DNA from: G963664835 sp965220775
GTDB lineage: Bacteria; Chloroflexota; UBA6077; FW602-bin22; JBCLEL01
Direction of reading: 5' to 3'
Length of the DNA stretch: 64,000 nt
NCBI GenBank assembly: GCA_965220775.1
Contig: OZ244845.1
Location: 1,550,001 to 1,614,000 of the forward strand
A model generated the notes under the pieces. That model did not search any database and was not told where the DNA came from. It saw nothing but the letters and a program-made list of their open reading frames with translations. Position 1 is the first letter of the stretch, and each line of letters begins with the position of its first letter. The position numbers and the translations under genes are program-made. Below, in pieces: positions 26,220 through 34,380 of the stretch.

Positions 26220-26494
26220 TGAGCAAAGTGAGCGACTTGCACAAGGAATGGAGCCGGGATCCCGAATACCGGCAAGCCTATGACGCCCTCGAGCCGGAGT
26301 TCCAGTTGGCTCGTTCGCTCATCCAGGTCCGCATCGGCGCCGGCCTCACTCAGGCTCAGCTCGCCGAGCGCATGAACACTACACAGTCGGTCGTAGCCCG
26401 GCTCGAGAGCGGCCACGCTCATCCATCCACAAAGACCCTCGAGAAGATTGCCCGCAGTACCGGCACCCGGCTGCGGATCACCTTCGATCAGTAG
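26219..26494 (+). CDS. XRE-family HTH antitoxin (HigA-like)
   Basis: This 91-residue protein has a helix-turn-helix in GLTQAQLAERMNTTQSVVARLESGHAHPSTKTLEKIA (about 43-80) and a beta ending RLRITFD, the arrangement of HigA-type antitoxins. AAGGAG lies 8 bases before the ATG. A remnant of the partner toxin precedes and overlaps it, so this is probably an orphan antitoxin and autorepressor. A near-identical but truncated copy of its DNA (149 bp) occurs at 27331-27479, on the far side of the DUF433/DUF5615 pair. Confidence 0.82.
   Translation: MSKVSDLHKEWSRDPEYRQAYDALEPEFQLARSLIQVRIGAGLTQAQLAERMNTTQSVVARLESGHAHPSTKTLEKIARSTGTRLRITFDQ
26339..26487 (+). repeat. Direct repeat, copy 1 (HTH coding segment)
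   Basis: 149 bp starting GCCGGCCTCACTCAGGCTCA, matched with few differences by 27331-27479. The two copies bracket the DUF433/DUF5615 module. Confidence 0.85.
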
Positions 26495-26643
26495 CCCACG
26501 CCTGCATCGCATCCCACCGCCTTGCCGGCCCTGCCCTATTCGACCGCCTCATCGCCAATGGCTACAATAGCTCCGGCCTGGTAGCCTTGACGCTGGACCA
26601 AGAGATGGCCGGCCTGCCCGGTGTCCGGCGCCTGTGGAATTAA
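26494..26643 (+). pseudogene. Possible coding remnant
   Basis: An open frame ending TAA at 26641-26643 reads AHACIASHRLAGPALFDRLI followed by ANGYNSSGLVALTLDQEMAG and ends LPGVRRLWN. It looks protein-like but has no start codon or ribosome site. I do not recognise it. It may be the tail of a gene lost in the recombination that shaped this toxin-antitoxin cluster. Confidence 0.25.
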
Positions 26644-26699
26644 GGTTGCGCGCGCAGGACGGCAAGCCTTTTCAGCCTGAAAACGCAAGGAGACAGCTT

Positions 26700-26930
26700 G
26701 TGAAATCTTTCGAGAGGATTACTATCGATCCCGCCGTTATGGGGGGCAAAGCGTGCATTCGTGGTCTGCGCGTCACGGTTGGCACAGTTGTGGGTCTCCT
26801 TGCGGCTGGCCGCTCACCTTCCGAAATCCTCGAGGCCTATCCGTATCTTGAGCCGGAGGACATTGACCAATCCCTGGCCTATGCCGCCTGGAGACTTGAG
26901 GAACGGGAAGTCCCCCTCTCCACTTCATGA
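26700..26930 (+). CDS. DUF433 antitoxin
   Basis: This 76-residue protein has the DUF433 pattern: ITIDPAVMGGKACIRGLRVTVGTVVGLLAAG, then SPSEILEAYPYLEPEDIDQSLAYAAWRLEE. DUF433 proteins are winged or VapB-like antitoxins that usually pair with DUF5615 PIN-like toxins. GTG at 26700 is set by AAGGAG 7 bases upstream; a longer GTG frame from 26634 has no ribosome site. Its stop overlaps the toxin ATG (ATGA). Confidence 0.88.
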   Translation: MKSFERITIDPAVMGGKACIRGLRVTVGTVVGLLAAGRSPSEILEAYPYLEPEDIDQSLAYAAWRLEEREVPLSTS

Positions 26931-27295
26931 GGCCAACGCTCCTCGTTGACATGAACCTATCACCCGAATGGATACCGGTGCTGAAGAAGCACGGATGGCA
27001 GGCAGTGCACTGGTCCGACATTGGCGACCCAAGGGCCAGTGACCGGGACATCATGGATTGGGCGGCTACCCACCAATACGTCGTGTTCACCCACGACCTG
27101 GACTTCGGCACCATGCTGGCGCTAACGCACGAGGACGGCCCGAGTGTGCTTCAGGTTCGCGCCGCGAACATCCTCCCCGACTACCTGGAAGGCTCGGTCA
27201 TCTCCGCTCTCAACCAGCACGAGTCCGACCTGTCCTCTGGCGCCTTGGTCGTGGTTGACGAGAGACGAAGCCGGGTTCGAGTGCTGCCGATATGA
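26927..27295 (+). CDS. DUF5615 PIN-like toxin
   Basis: This 122-residue PIN-like domain protein starts LLVDMNLSPEWIPVLKKHGW, with an acidic metal Asp at residue 8, followed by VHWSDIGDPRASDRDIMDWAATHQYVVFTHDLDFG, where further Asp residues cluster. Family members are predicted RNases of type II toxin-antitoxin systems. It overlaps the DUF433 gene by four bases. Its own stop overlaps an ATG that opens the truncated HTH copy. Confidence 0.87.
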   Translation: MRPTLLVDMNLSPEWIPVLKKHGWQAVHWSDIGDPRASDRDIMDWAATHQYVVFTHDLDFGTMLALTHEDGPSVLQVRAANILPDYLEGSVISALNQHESDLSSGALVVVDERRSRVRVLPI

Positions 27296-27501
27296 GACCG
27301 CGCACAGTCGAGAGCCACCCAACGCAGACCGCCGGCCTCACTCAGGCTCAGCTCGCCGAGCGCATGAAGACAACCCAGTCGGTCGTAGCCCGGCTCGAGA
27401 GCGGCCACGCTCACCCATCCACAAAGACCCTGGAGAGAATCGCCCGTAGCACCGGTACCAGGCTGCGGATCCGCTTCGAGCCGGTAAGCGGCACCTCGTG
27501 A
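27292..27501 (+). pseudogene. Truncated XRE HTH antitoxin copy fused to new N-terminus
   Basis: A 69-residue frame begins with about 14 unrelated residues and then continues with TAGLTQAQLAERMKTTQSVV, almost the same as the antitoxin at 26219. The first 40 residues of the full protein are missing. It could still be translated because its ATG overlaps the DUF5615 stop (ATGA). It is probably a recombination product and of doubtful function. Confidence 0.6.
27331..27479 (+). repeat. Direct repeat, copy 2 (HTH coding segment)
   Basis: 149 bp starting GCCGGCCTCACTCAGGCTCA, same length as copy 1 at 26339-26487 with scattered substitutions. Confidence 0.85.
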
Positions 27502-27505
27502 CAAT

Positions 27506-27544
27506 GTAGCGCTGGGGCTTGTCCCCAGCTTAGGGCGCGCCGGC
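27506..27544. repeat. GGGGCTTGTCCCC hairpin repeat unit
   Basis: GCTGGGGCTTGTCCCCAGC followed by TTAGGGCGCGCCGG. The same unit occurs at 18659-18693 and, diverged, at 58626-58652 and 63189-63225. Confidence 0.75.
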
Positions 27545-27692
27545 ACTTCGCCCTGGTCGCGCCCACCGGCGTCCGGCCATTTCCATCCCCCTGATGCGGC
27601 CCTCGCCCGAACCCACGAGCCATCGCCGCGTGGAAAAACCGCAATTGACGAACCGTGACCAAAACCATGTGAAAACGGCGCTCCCAAAATGT

Positions 27693-27698
27693 TATAAT
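27693..27698 (+). promoter_or_regulatory. Candidate -10 box ahead of leuB
   Basis: TATAAT in an AT-rich stretch, with only a weak TGAAAA at the -35 position (27670-27675). It would let leuB be transcribed independently of the ilv promoter. Confidence 0.35.
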
Positions 27699-27780
27699 GA
27701 TGATACATATGTTCGAATACTAATACGCTGGCCGAAGTCCGGCCCTTATCGGGACGCGGAGGCCCGCCAACCAAATATGA

Positions 27781-28008
27781 AAAATGCAAAACAAACGGCA
27801 ATCCAGCCGTGCCGCCGGACGCAGTCACTCGACACGGAATCGCGTCCAAAAAACCTAAAAATGCAATACAAATGGACAGGGTGGGTTCGCGCCGGCCTCG
27901 ATCTATGCAAGCGGGATCGCGTGCAAAACACGAAAATGCAAAACAAAGGGCCAGTCAGGCGTGCCGCCGGCCCCCGTCGACTCAAGCGGGATTGCGTCCA
28001 ATTAACGC
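27781..28008 (+). repeat. Three tandem 76-bp degenerate repeats
   Basis: Units start at 27781, 27857 and 27933, each opening AAAATGCAA.ACAAA and each holding a G-rich core (GCCGG) and CGGAATCGCGTCC or CGGGATYGCGTSC near the end. Spacing is exactly 76 bp twice. A partial older unit may lie before 27781. The period is not a multiple of three, so the long frame crossing it is not coding. Confidence 0.75.
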
Positions 28009-28129
28009 CTGCAATGACTGCTCGCTGCAATGTAGGTCGGATGACCAAATCAATGGCAGGTTGTGAGCGGACCCTGATCCCTGCTATGTTTAGGAATACA
28101 AACCTCCAATCTAACTCTAGGATGTTCAA

Positions 28130-29224
28130 TTGCAAGCAAAGATAGCGGTTCTGGCGGGCGACGGTATTGGGCCCGATGTCAACGCCGAGGCGATTAAAGT
28201 GCTCGATGCGGTCGCCTCGCAATTCGACCACGACTTCGAATATAGGGAAGGTCTGGTCGGTGGAGTTTCCATTGACGCCCACGGCGTGGCTCTAACCGAC
28301 GAGACTTTTGAGCTGGCCGAGGAGTGCGACGCGCTGCTGTTAGGCGCGATCGGCGGACCGAAGTGGGACGACCCTCGCTCGACCGTCCGGCCAGAGCAGG
28401 GACTCCTGGCATTGCGCAAGAGGCTTGGGCTTTTCGCAAACCTGCGGCCCGTCCAGATTTTCCCTGGACTGGCCGGCGTGTCCACAATCCGCGAGCAAGT
28501 CCTGGAAAACGTAGACTTGGTCGTAGTACGTGAGCTGACCGGCGGACTCTATTTCGGACAGCCTAGCGAGCGCTACGAAGCTGACGGCCGGCGATCCGCG
28601 GTCGACACCATGGCCTACGACGAAACGGAAGTCGCCAGGGTTGTTCGCGTTGCCTGCGAGCTCTCTCGTAAGCGGCGGCACAAGGTGACTTCAGTCGACA
28701 AGGCCAACGTGCTATCCACTTCGCGCCTCTGGCGGGAAGTGGCCAACGAAATAGCCGCGGACTATCCCGACGTCGAGTTCGAAGACATGCTGGTTGACTC
28801 CGCCGCCATGAGGTTGATCAGAGACCCTAGCTACTTCGATGTCATCGTAACGGAAAACACCTTTGGTGACATCATCACCGATGAGGCGTCAATGCTGGCC
28901 GGGTCTATGGGTATGCTGCCATCGGCGAGCCTTGGTGACGGCAAGTACGGCATGTATGAGCCAATCCACGGGTCAGCTCCGCGCCGCGCCGGCCAGAATC
29001 TCGCAAACCCGATCGCAATGATTCTCAGCGCCGCGATGTTGCTGCAGCTGACGTTGGGCCTCGAACGCGAGGCCAGGGCAGTTGAGCATGCGGTCGTCAA
29101 AGTAGTTTCCGGCGGGCACCGGACATACGACATAATGGGAGAAGGTTGTCAGAAAGTCGGCACCCGCGAAATGGGTGATCGGATTGCCAGCGCCGTCGAG
29201 GCCGGGGACTCTGCGACCGGCTAG
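28130..29224 (+). CDS. leuB: 3-isopropylmalate dehydrogenase
   Basis: This 364-residue enzyme oxidises and decarboxylates 3-isopropylmalate, the third leucine step. It shows LAGDGIGPDVNAEA, LLGAIGGPKWDD, RPEQGLLALRKRLGLFANLRP, TSVDKANVL and VTENTFGDIITDEASMLAGSMGMLPSAS. The NAD-site segment reads HGSAPRRAGQNLANP; the usual residues are Asp-Ile (SAPDIAG) where this has R285-R286, which resembles NADP-type enzymes. TTG at 28130 follows AGGA at 7 bases. It is cut off from leuA by the defence island. leuC and leuD are not in the window. Confidence 0.93.
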   Translation: MQAKIAVLAGDGIGPDVNAEAIKVLDAVASQFDHDFEYREGLVGGVSIDAHGVALTDETFELAEECDALLLGAIGGPKWDDPRSTVRPEQGLLALRKRLGLFANLRPVQIFPGLAGVSTIREQVLENVDLVVVRELTGGLYFGQPSERYEADGRRSAVDTMAYDETEVARVVRVACELSRKRRHKVTSVDKANVLSTSRLWREVANEIAADYPDVEFEDMLVDSAAMRLIRDPSYFDVIVTENTFGDIITDEASMLAGSMGMLPSASLGDGKYGMYEPIHGSAPRRAGQNLANPIAMILSAAMLLQLTLGLEREARAVEHAVVKVVSGGHRTYDIMGEGCQKVGTREMGDRIASAVEAGDSATG

Positions 29225-29369
29225 GCTGCGCCGATAATCTAAAGGACTGATCGACGCGGCCTCAACTACTGGTAGAGGACGCGTTTATCATTGTTGCTAA
29301 CTGATCGCGTCGACAGAGCTTCGCCGCATGAAGTGCGGCCGGGAGATAGGCGGTCCAGGAGAGATAGCG

Positions 29370-30971
29370 ATGGAGAGAATATCAATATACGACACCACGT
29401 TACGAGACGGGACCCAAGGCGAAGGTGTTTCGCTGTCGGTCGAGGACAAAGTCAAGATTGCCCTTCGCCTCGATGAGATGGGGATTTCGTATATTGAGGG
29501 TGGATGGCCTGGCTCGACCCCAAAGGATTCTCAGTTCTTCGAGCGGGCTCGTGGATTGCGGCTCTCTCACGCCAAGCTGACGGCATTTGGCAGCACCCGC
29601 CGGCCCGATAGTCCTACGCCGGATGCAACCCTGCAGGCCGTCCTCGATGCGGGAACCGATACCGTGGCGTTATTCGGCAAGAGTTGGATATTGCACGTCG
29701 ACAAAGTGCTGCGAACCACGCCGGACGAAAACATCCGTATGATCGGAGACTCGGTTGAGTTTTTCCGACGCCAGGGACGCGAGGTCATCTACGACGCGGA
29801 ACATTTCTTCGATGGTTATAAAGACGATCCAGAGTACGCATCCGCAACCCTGAGGGCCGCCAAAGACGCCGGCGCGGATTGGATAGTTCTCTGCGATACC
29901 AATGGTGGCTCATTGACCGACGATGTGTCAGCTATCGTAAAGCGGATCGTCCGGGAAATCGGAGGCAAGATTGGAATCCATACCCATAACGACTCGGAAC
30001 TGGCGGTCGCCAATACATTGGCGGCAGTGAACGCCGGCGCTCGGCAGGTCCAAGGAACCATAAACGGGTACGGTGAGCGCACGGGCAACGCCAATCTCTG
30101 CTCGATCATTCCCAACTTGCAAAGTAAGATGGGTTATCGTTGCGTAGAAGCGGAGAGCCTGGAACGCTTGACCGAGCTTTCCAGGTACGTCGCCGAGGTG
30201 GCGAATCTCTCACACGACCCCAAGTTGCCCTACGTGGGTGCCAGTTCGTTCGCACACAAGGCTGGCATGCATGTGAATGCCGTAATGAAAGCCACCGAGT
30301 CATTCGAGCACTTGCCACCCGAAACGGTGGGAAATCGCCGGCGGATACTTGTCTCAGAACTGAGTGGACGCAGCAACATCCTATACAACGCGCAGCAGTT
30401 TGGCGTCGACATGCAAACCAAGGCCGGCGAGGTGCGAACCATGGTCGATACGATTAAGCGCTTGGAACATGAAGGCTACCAGTTTGAGGGCGCCGAGGCG
30501 TCGTTCGAGCTGCTGGTCCGCAGAACCCAGCCGGGCTATTCGCCTCCATTCGAGCTATCAGACCTGCTTGTCCTGGTGGAGAAGAGAACGGGATTGGATC
30601 TGTTGGCCGAAGCCACCGTGAAGGTCAGAATCGGATCGGAAGTGTTCCACACCGTCGCTGAAGGGAACGGGCCGGTGAATGCGCTGGATGCGGCGATCAG
30701 GAAAGCATTGCTAAACTACTTCCCCGATCTCGAGGAGGTTCAGCTTTCTGACTATAAAGTACGGGTAATCGACGGTGACGCTGCCACAGCAGCCGCTGTA
30801 CGGGTTTCCATCGAATCGACCGATGGCCATGGGACATGGAGTACGGTCGGTAGCTCGGCAAATATTATCGAAGCGAGCTGGCTTGCGTTGGCCGATAGCC
30901 TTGAGTACGGTCTCTTGCGCATCGAAGAACGAAAATCAAGTGAAGCTGTCTTGGCAAGCGTTCAGGAGTGA
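29370..30971 (+). CDS. cimA: (R)-citramalate synthase
   Basis: This 533-residue LeuA-related enzyme condenses acetyl-CoA with pyruvate to give citramalate, the threonine-independent entry to isoleucine. The N-terminus ISIYDTTLRDGTQGEGVSLS, the IEGGWPGSTPKD motif, the metal-site GIHTHNDSELAVANTLAAV and the C-terminal regulatory domain (about 400-520) match the CimA type and not LeuA. ATG at 29370 follows CAGGAGAGATAGCG. An in-frame ATG at 29328 is upstream of the conserved start. The stop overlaps the GTG of scpB. Confidence 0.92.
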   Translation: MERISIYDTTLRDGTQGEGVSLSVEDKVKIALRLDEMGISYIEGGWPGSTPKDSQFFERARGLRLSHAKLTAFGSTRRPDSPTPDATLQAVLDAGTDTVALFGKSWILHVDKVLRTTPDENIRMIGDSVEFFRRQGREVIYDAEHFFDGYKDDPEYASATLRAAKDAGADWIVLCDTNGGSLTDDVSAIVKRIVREIGGKIGIHTHNDSELAVANTLAAVNAGARQVQGTINGYGERTGNANLCSIIPNLQSKMGYRCVEAESLERLTELSRYVAEVANLSHDPKLPYVGASSFAHKAGMHVNAVMKATESFEHLPPETVGNRRRILVSELSGRSNILYNAQQFGVDMQTKAGEVRTMVDTIKRLEHEGYQFEGAEASFELLVRRTQPGYSPPFELSDLLVLVEKRTGLDLLAEATVKVRIGSEVFHTVAEGNGPVNALDAAIRKALLNYFPDLEEVQLSDYKVRVIDGDAATAAAVRVSIESTDGHGTWSTVGSSANIIEASWLALADSLEYGLLRIEERKSSEAVLASVQE

Positions 30972-31561
30972 GTGACGAATTAATCGATACTCGGCATTTT
31001 TCATCAGATTCTACCCGGCCTGAAGTGACTTCACCGATTGGACAGCGCGCCCGAGTGATTGAAGCACTGCTCTTCGTCTCGACTGAACCACTCCCGATCG
31101 GGAAATTGGCAGACTTGGCTCGCTGTCAAGTGGACGAGGCCCGACAGGCAATCGATTTGCTCGAAAGGCAACTCGATGACCGTGGGATCAACATATTTCG
31201 GGGAGACGACGGCATTGAGTTGGTGACTGCTGCGGATCTAGCCGAACATTTGCAGCGATTGGAGGAAGAAGGACCGACGAGTCGTTTGAGCCGGCCGTTG
31301 CTGGAAACACTCGCCGCGATCAGCTATCTTCAACCCACTACTCGCGCCGAAGTGGAACACCTTCGCGGGGTGAACTGTGCGAAGGCCATCTACGCGCTTC
31401 TGGCATCGGATTTGGTCGAGGAGATCGGAACGCGCGACGAGCCAGGGAGGCCGGTCGAGTACGTGACAACGTCAAAGTTATTGCTCTCGCTCGGACTGCG
31501 GTCCAAGGAAGATTTGGGCCGGCTGCTCGAGAGTAACCGCCCTCCCAATCTGGGAGGGTGA
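30968..31561 (+). CDS. scpB: Segregation and condensation protein B
   Basis: This 197-residue protein has the ScpB double winged-helix plan: VIEALLFVSTEPLPIGKLADL, then LQPTTRAEVEHLRGVNCAKAIYALLASDLVEEIGTRDEPGRPVEY and TTSKLLLSLGLRSKEDL. ScpB binds ScpA and the SMC heads in chromosome condensation. GTG at 30968 shares bases with the cimA stop (GTGA), so translation is coupled. The gene has no scpA next to it. A hairpin CCCTCCCA/TGGGAGGG covers its last codons. Confidence 0.9.
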   Translation: MSDELIDTRHFSSDSTRPEVTSPIGQRARVIEALLFVSTEPLPIGKLADLARCQVDEARQAIDLLERQLDDRGINIFRGDDGIELVTAADLAEHLQRLEEEGPTSRLSRPLLETLAAISYLQPTTRAEVEHLRGVNCAKAIYALLASDLVEEIGTRDEPGRPVEYVTTSKLLLSLGLRSKEDLGRLLESNRPPNLGG

Positions 31562-31606
31562 TGCCCTGTACCAATCTTGTCCTTACTTATTACAAACAAA
31601 TAGTCG

Positions 31607-31637
31607 TTGAAAAGCACATAGAATCTATCCTTATAAA
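31607..31637 (+). promoter_or_regulatory. Candidate promoter of the propeller gene
   Basis: TTGAAA (31607-31612), an 18-19 bp spacer and TTATAAA (31631-31637), about 20 bp before the TTG start. Confidence 0.45.
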
Positions 31638-31656
31638 CTAGATTGAGGGGAACCTG

Positions 31657-32712
31657 TTGAGCCCAACATTCGGTGAAATAGTCGACGGTACTGTCATCAC
31701 GAGTCCCGACCGAAAGCGAGTCGCGTGCGTCACTAATCGCGACGACAATTGGTTGGTCATGGTCGATGGGATCAAAGGCAAAGAGTACGATGGAATCGGG
31801 AAAGACTCACTGGTTTTCAGTCCCGACGGTACGAGAACGGCCTATCGAGCAAAGCGGGGCGACAAGTGGCTGGTCGTGGTTGACGAGGTAGAAGGTAGAG
31901 AATTCGAGGAAATTGCGGAAGGCGATCCGGTATTCAGCCCTGACGGTCGGCGAATAGCCTATGCCGCCGCACGTGGAGACCGATGGGTATTCATTGTCGA
32001 CGAGCAAGAAATTGGCGAATGGGATGGAATTGGAGAAGGCACCATCTTTAGCCCAGACAGCCAACGTGTCGCCTGCGTGGTCGAGCAAAACGGCAAATGG
32101 TGCGTAGCGGTCGATGGAGTCTTGGGCCAAGGGTATTCCTACGTAGCCGAGGACCCTCCGATTTTCAGCCCAGATGGTCTACGGCTTGCGTATGTCGTGC
32201 TTCGGGGAAATAAGAAACTTGTGGTGTCAGACGAAAGGGAAGGTACTGAGTACGATGACGTCTCAGGACTGATCTTCAGTCCAGACGGTCGACGACTGGC
32301 GCACACAGCAATGCGTGGTGAGAAGCAATTTGTCGTGGTCGATGGTGTTGAAGAGCCAGAGTATGCTCTGACCGTAGAAAAATCGATGGTATTTAGCACC
32401 GATGGGGCGCGTTTGGGCTACATAGCCTCCCGCGATGGCAACGGGTTTGCAGTGGTAGACGGCCAAGAAGGACAGGGCTACACCATGATTGGTGAGGGCC
32501 GGGTCGTATTCAGTCCGGATGGAAAAAACTTCGCGTACTGGGCCTTCCGGGGCGGTAAATGGTTCGTCGTAATCAACAAGGCCGAAGGAAAGGAATACGA
32601 CGACTTCGCTCGGGGCGAAAAGCTAGGATTCAGTGACTCGAACGCTCTGCATTTCGAGGCTGTCCAAGACGGTAAGACGTTTCGAATCGAGGCGGAACTC
32701 TCGTCGCAGTGA
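31657..32712 (+). CDS. Eight-repeat TolB/WD40-like beta-propeller protein
   Basis: This 351-residue protein is built almost entirely of eight repeats of about 41 residues: FSPDGRRxAYxAxRGxKWxVVVDGxExxEYDxIGEG, with the SPD turn at about residues 16, 50, 91, 132, 172, 211, 252 and 293. It has no signal peptide or catalytic motif, so it is probably a cytoplasmic propeller of unknown binding role. GAGGGG 6 bases before TTG 31657 gives the start. Its own promoter is likely. Such regular TolB-like repeats usually bind proteins or ligands; the partner is unknown. Confidence 0.75.
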   Translation: MSPTFGEIVDGTVITSPDRKRVACVTNRDDNWLVMVDGIKGKEYDGIGKDSLVFSPDGTRTAYRAKRGDKWLVVVDEVEGREFEEIAEGDPVFSPDGRRIAYAAARGDRWVFIVDEQEIGEWDGIGEGTIFSPDSQRVACVVEQNGKWCVAVDGVLGQGYSYVAEDPPIFSPDGLRLAYVVLRGNKKLVVSDEREGTEYDDVSGLIFSPDGRRLAHTAMRGEKQFVVVDGVEEPEYALTVEKSMVFSTDGARLGYIASRDGNGFAVVDGQEGQGYTMIGEGRVVFSPDGKNFAYWAFRGGKWFVVINKAEGKEYDDFARGEKLGFSDSNALHFEAVQDGKTFRIEAELSSQ

Positions 32713-32738
32713 CGGCACAAAACGACAACAAGCAAGCA

Positions 32739-34049
32739 CTACTGGCTGGGCGGCCGGCTGCCAGACGATCGACGTAGGTTGTTGAGTGCAGGAATCAGGC
32801 TGGCTAGACAGCCATTTCTCTTAGCCCGCGGAAGGTCGGAGCTCGGGGTGCCCGTGATGGCTTGGTCTATCATCAGGAGACCCCTGCCAACTGCATTTGG
32901 ATCAGAAGACTCCAACGGCGCGGTGTTTAATAGGACTCCTGCCAGCTCGTCAACCGATATATCGGGGTTGGCTTGGAGGATCAAGGCTGCCGCGCCGGCT
33001 ACGTGCGGCGCAGCCATACTCGTGCCGGTAGCAGCTGTGTAGTGTCCGGCGATAGTCGGATCCGCCGAATGAGCAGACCGGCAGGAGATGATCCCGGTTC
33101 CAGGAGATGCTAGATTTGGCTTGTTGCGTCCATCCGCCGTCGGTCCTCGGGACGACAGATTGTATACGTTGCCATCCCGGTCGATTGCGCCAACGGCTAA
33201 CGCCCGGCGGGCGCCGGCCGGCACGCCGACCGACCCGGGTGCCGGCCCACTATTGCCGGCTGCGACAACGACCAAACTGCCAAAGGCGTGGGCGGCGTCG
33301 ACCGCCAGAGAGAGGGGATCGGATCCGTCCGTTGGGCCCTCTAAGCCGAGCGATAGGTTTATTATTCGCACGCGCTGACTCACAAGCCACTCTATCGCCG
33401 CCATAATCTGGCTTGTCAGGCCCACGCCGTCCGAGCCGAGCGCCTTTGCTACAACGAGACTGGCCTCAGGCGAGATTCCTCTGTACCTTCCACCAGACCC
33501 AGCCCCAGTACCGGCAATAATACCTGCCACATGTGTACCGTGGCCGTTAGAGTCGCCTGCGCCCTCGCCAACAAAATCTCTTTGGGCCACAATTCTGCCG
33601 GCCAGATCAGGGTGATTCTCGTCGACGCCCGTGTCGATGAGCCCGACCGGCACTCCTTGGCCTGTCCATCCAGACTTCCAGGCGAATGGCGCGTTCACCG
33701 TCTTACTAGATCTGTCTATCAAGATGTGGCATGGAAGATCCAGCCATACTCTGCTAATGCGCCCGTCCGTTGCCAAGCGCCGGACCTCGGACGGACTCGC
33801 CCGCAAGGTGGCAGCCGGTAATGTTCGAAACGTGCGCTTGATCGGCAGCTCCCCAGCGAGTTGGCGTAGATCTGCGGCCGATTTGGGTTCCGGAGCCAAC
33901 GTGACGATCACCGGCATCCGGCGTTCAGGCGGACAGGTCTTTAGTTCGTCACGCAACAGCCGGGCGATTCGTTGAGGTTGTTTCATCAGGAGGAACGAGA
34001 AGCCGATACAGCAAGTGTCAATTGTATTTCCGTACGTCACCGCCGCCAT
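32739..34049 (-). CDS. Subtilisin-like serine protease (S8 family)
   Basis: This 436-residue protein carries the S8 triad: Asp in VGLIDTGVDENHPDL, His in SNGHGTHVAGIIAGTG and Ser in GTSMAAPHVAGAAALI, plus the oxyanion Asn in VVVAAGNSGPAPGSVG. An N-terminal I9-like prodomain is suggested by VIVTLAPEPKSAADLRQ. There is no obvious signal peptide. The start is unsure: ATG at 34049, or ATG at 33986 (MKQPQRIARLL), neither with a good ribosome site. The protease may mature by autocleavage. It is convergent with the propeller gene. Confidence 0.88.
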   Translation of the reverse strand: MAAVTYGNTIDTCCIGFSFLLMKQPQRIARLLRDELKTCPPERRMPVIVTLAPEPKSAADLRQLAGELPIKRTFRTLPAATLRASPSEVRRLATDGRISRVWLDLPCHILIDRSSKTVNAPFAWKSGWTGQGVPVGLIDTGVDENHPDLAGRIVAQRDFVGEGAGDSNGHGTHVAGIIAGTGAGSGGRYRGISPEASLVVAKALGSDGVGLTSQIMAAIEWLVSQRVRIINLSLGLEGPTDGSDPLSLAVDAAHAFGSLVVVAAGNSGPAPGSVGVPAGARRALAVGAIDRDGNVYNLSSRGPTADGRNKPNLASPGTGIISCRSAHSADPTIAGHYTAATGTSMAAPHVAGAAALILQANPDISVDELAGVLLNTAPLESSDPNAVGRGLLMIDQAITGTPSSDLPRAKRNGCLASLIPALNNLRRSSGSRPPSQ

Positions 34050-34380
34050 TTCTGATCTGACCGCAGCCTTGGTTGTTAATGTAAGCTAGGAGCACGTCGC
34101 AATATTTCCTACGGCTTGTTCCGACTTCCCGCCGGGTAGATTTTGAATACATCGATTCAATGGAGCGTAGCCGTGAATACAGCCGAAAACGAACAGCCAC
34201 GGTCGGCTGAGCCGCCTTTGCCGAAAGAAGTACCCCCTGGGAATCTGGTAGAGGCAGCGGCATGACCGGGCTAGGCGTAGACAATCAAAAGACCACGAAG
34301 GTGCCAATTGCCTCGGATCATATTACGATAGATATCCATCCCTGATCTTTCCAATACGGTATTCAGGAGGCAATTCTCCT
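34050..34380. other. Intergenic between divergent subtilase and isomerase
   Basis: No gene was seen. The only clear signal is AGGAGG before the next start. Promoters for both genes must lie here but none stands out. Confidence 0.4.

Noticed and set aside
27781..28008. CRISPR array
   Set aside because: Only three long degenerate units without the pattern of short identical repeats and unique spacers, and no cas genes.
18722..28129. Prophage or integrative element
   Set aside because: No integrase, attachment repeats, structural or conjugation genes were seen; only defence and toxin-antitoxin genes.
27594..28145. 183-codon frame across the 76-bp repeats
   Set aside because: The repeat period is not a multiple of three, so units are read in different frames; there is no ribosome site.
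31540..31558. Terminator after scpB
   Set aside because: CCCTCCCA/TGGGAGGG is a good hairpin but overlaps the last codons and has no T tract.
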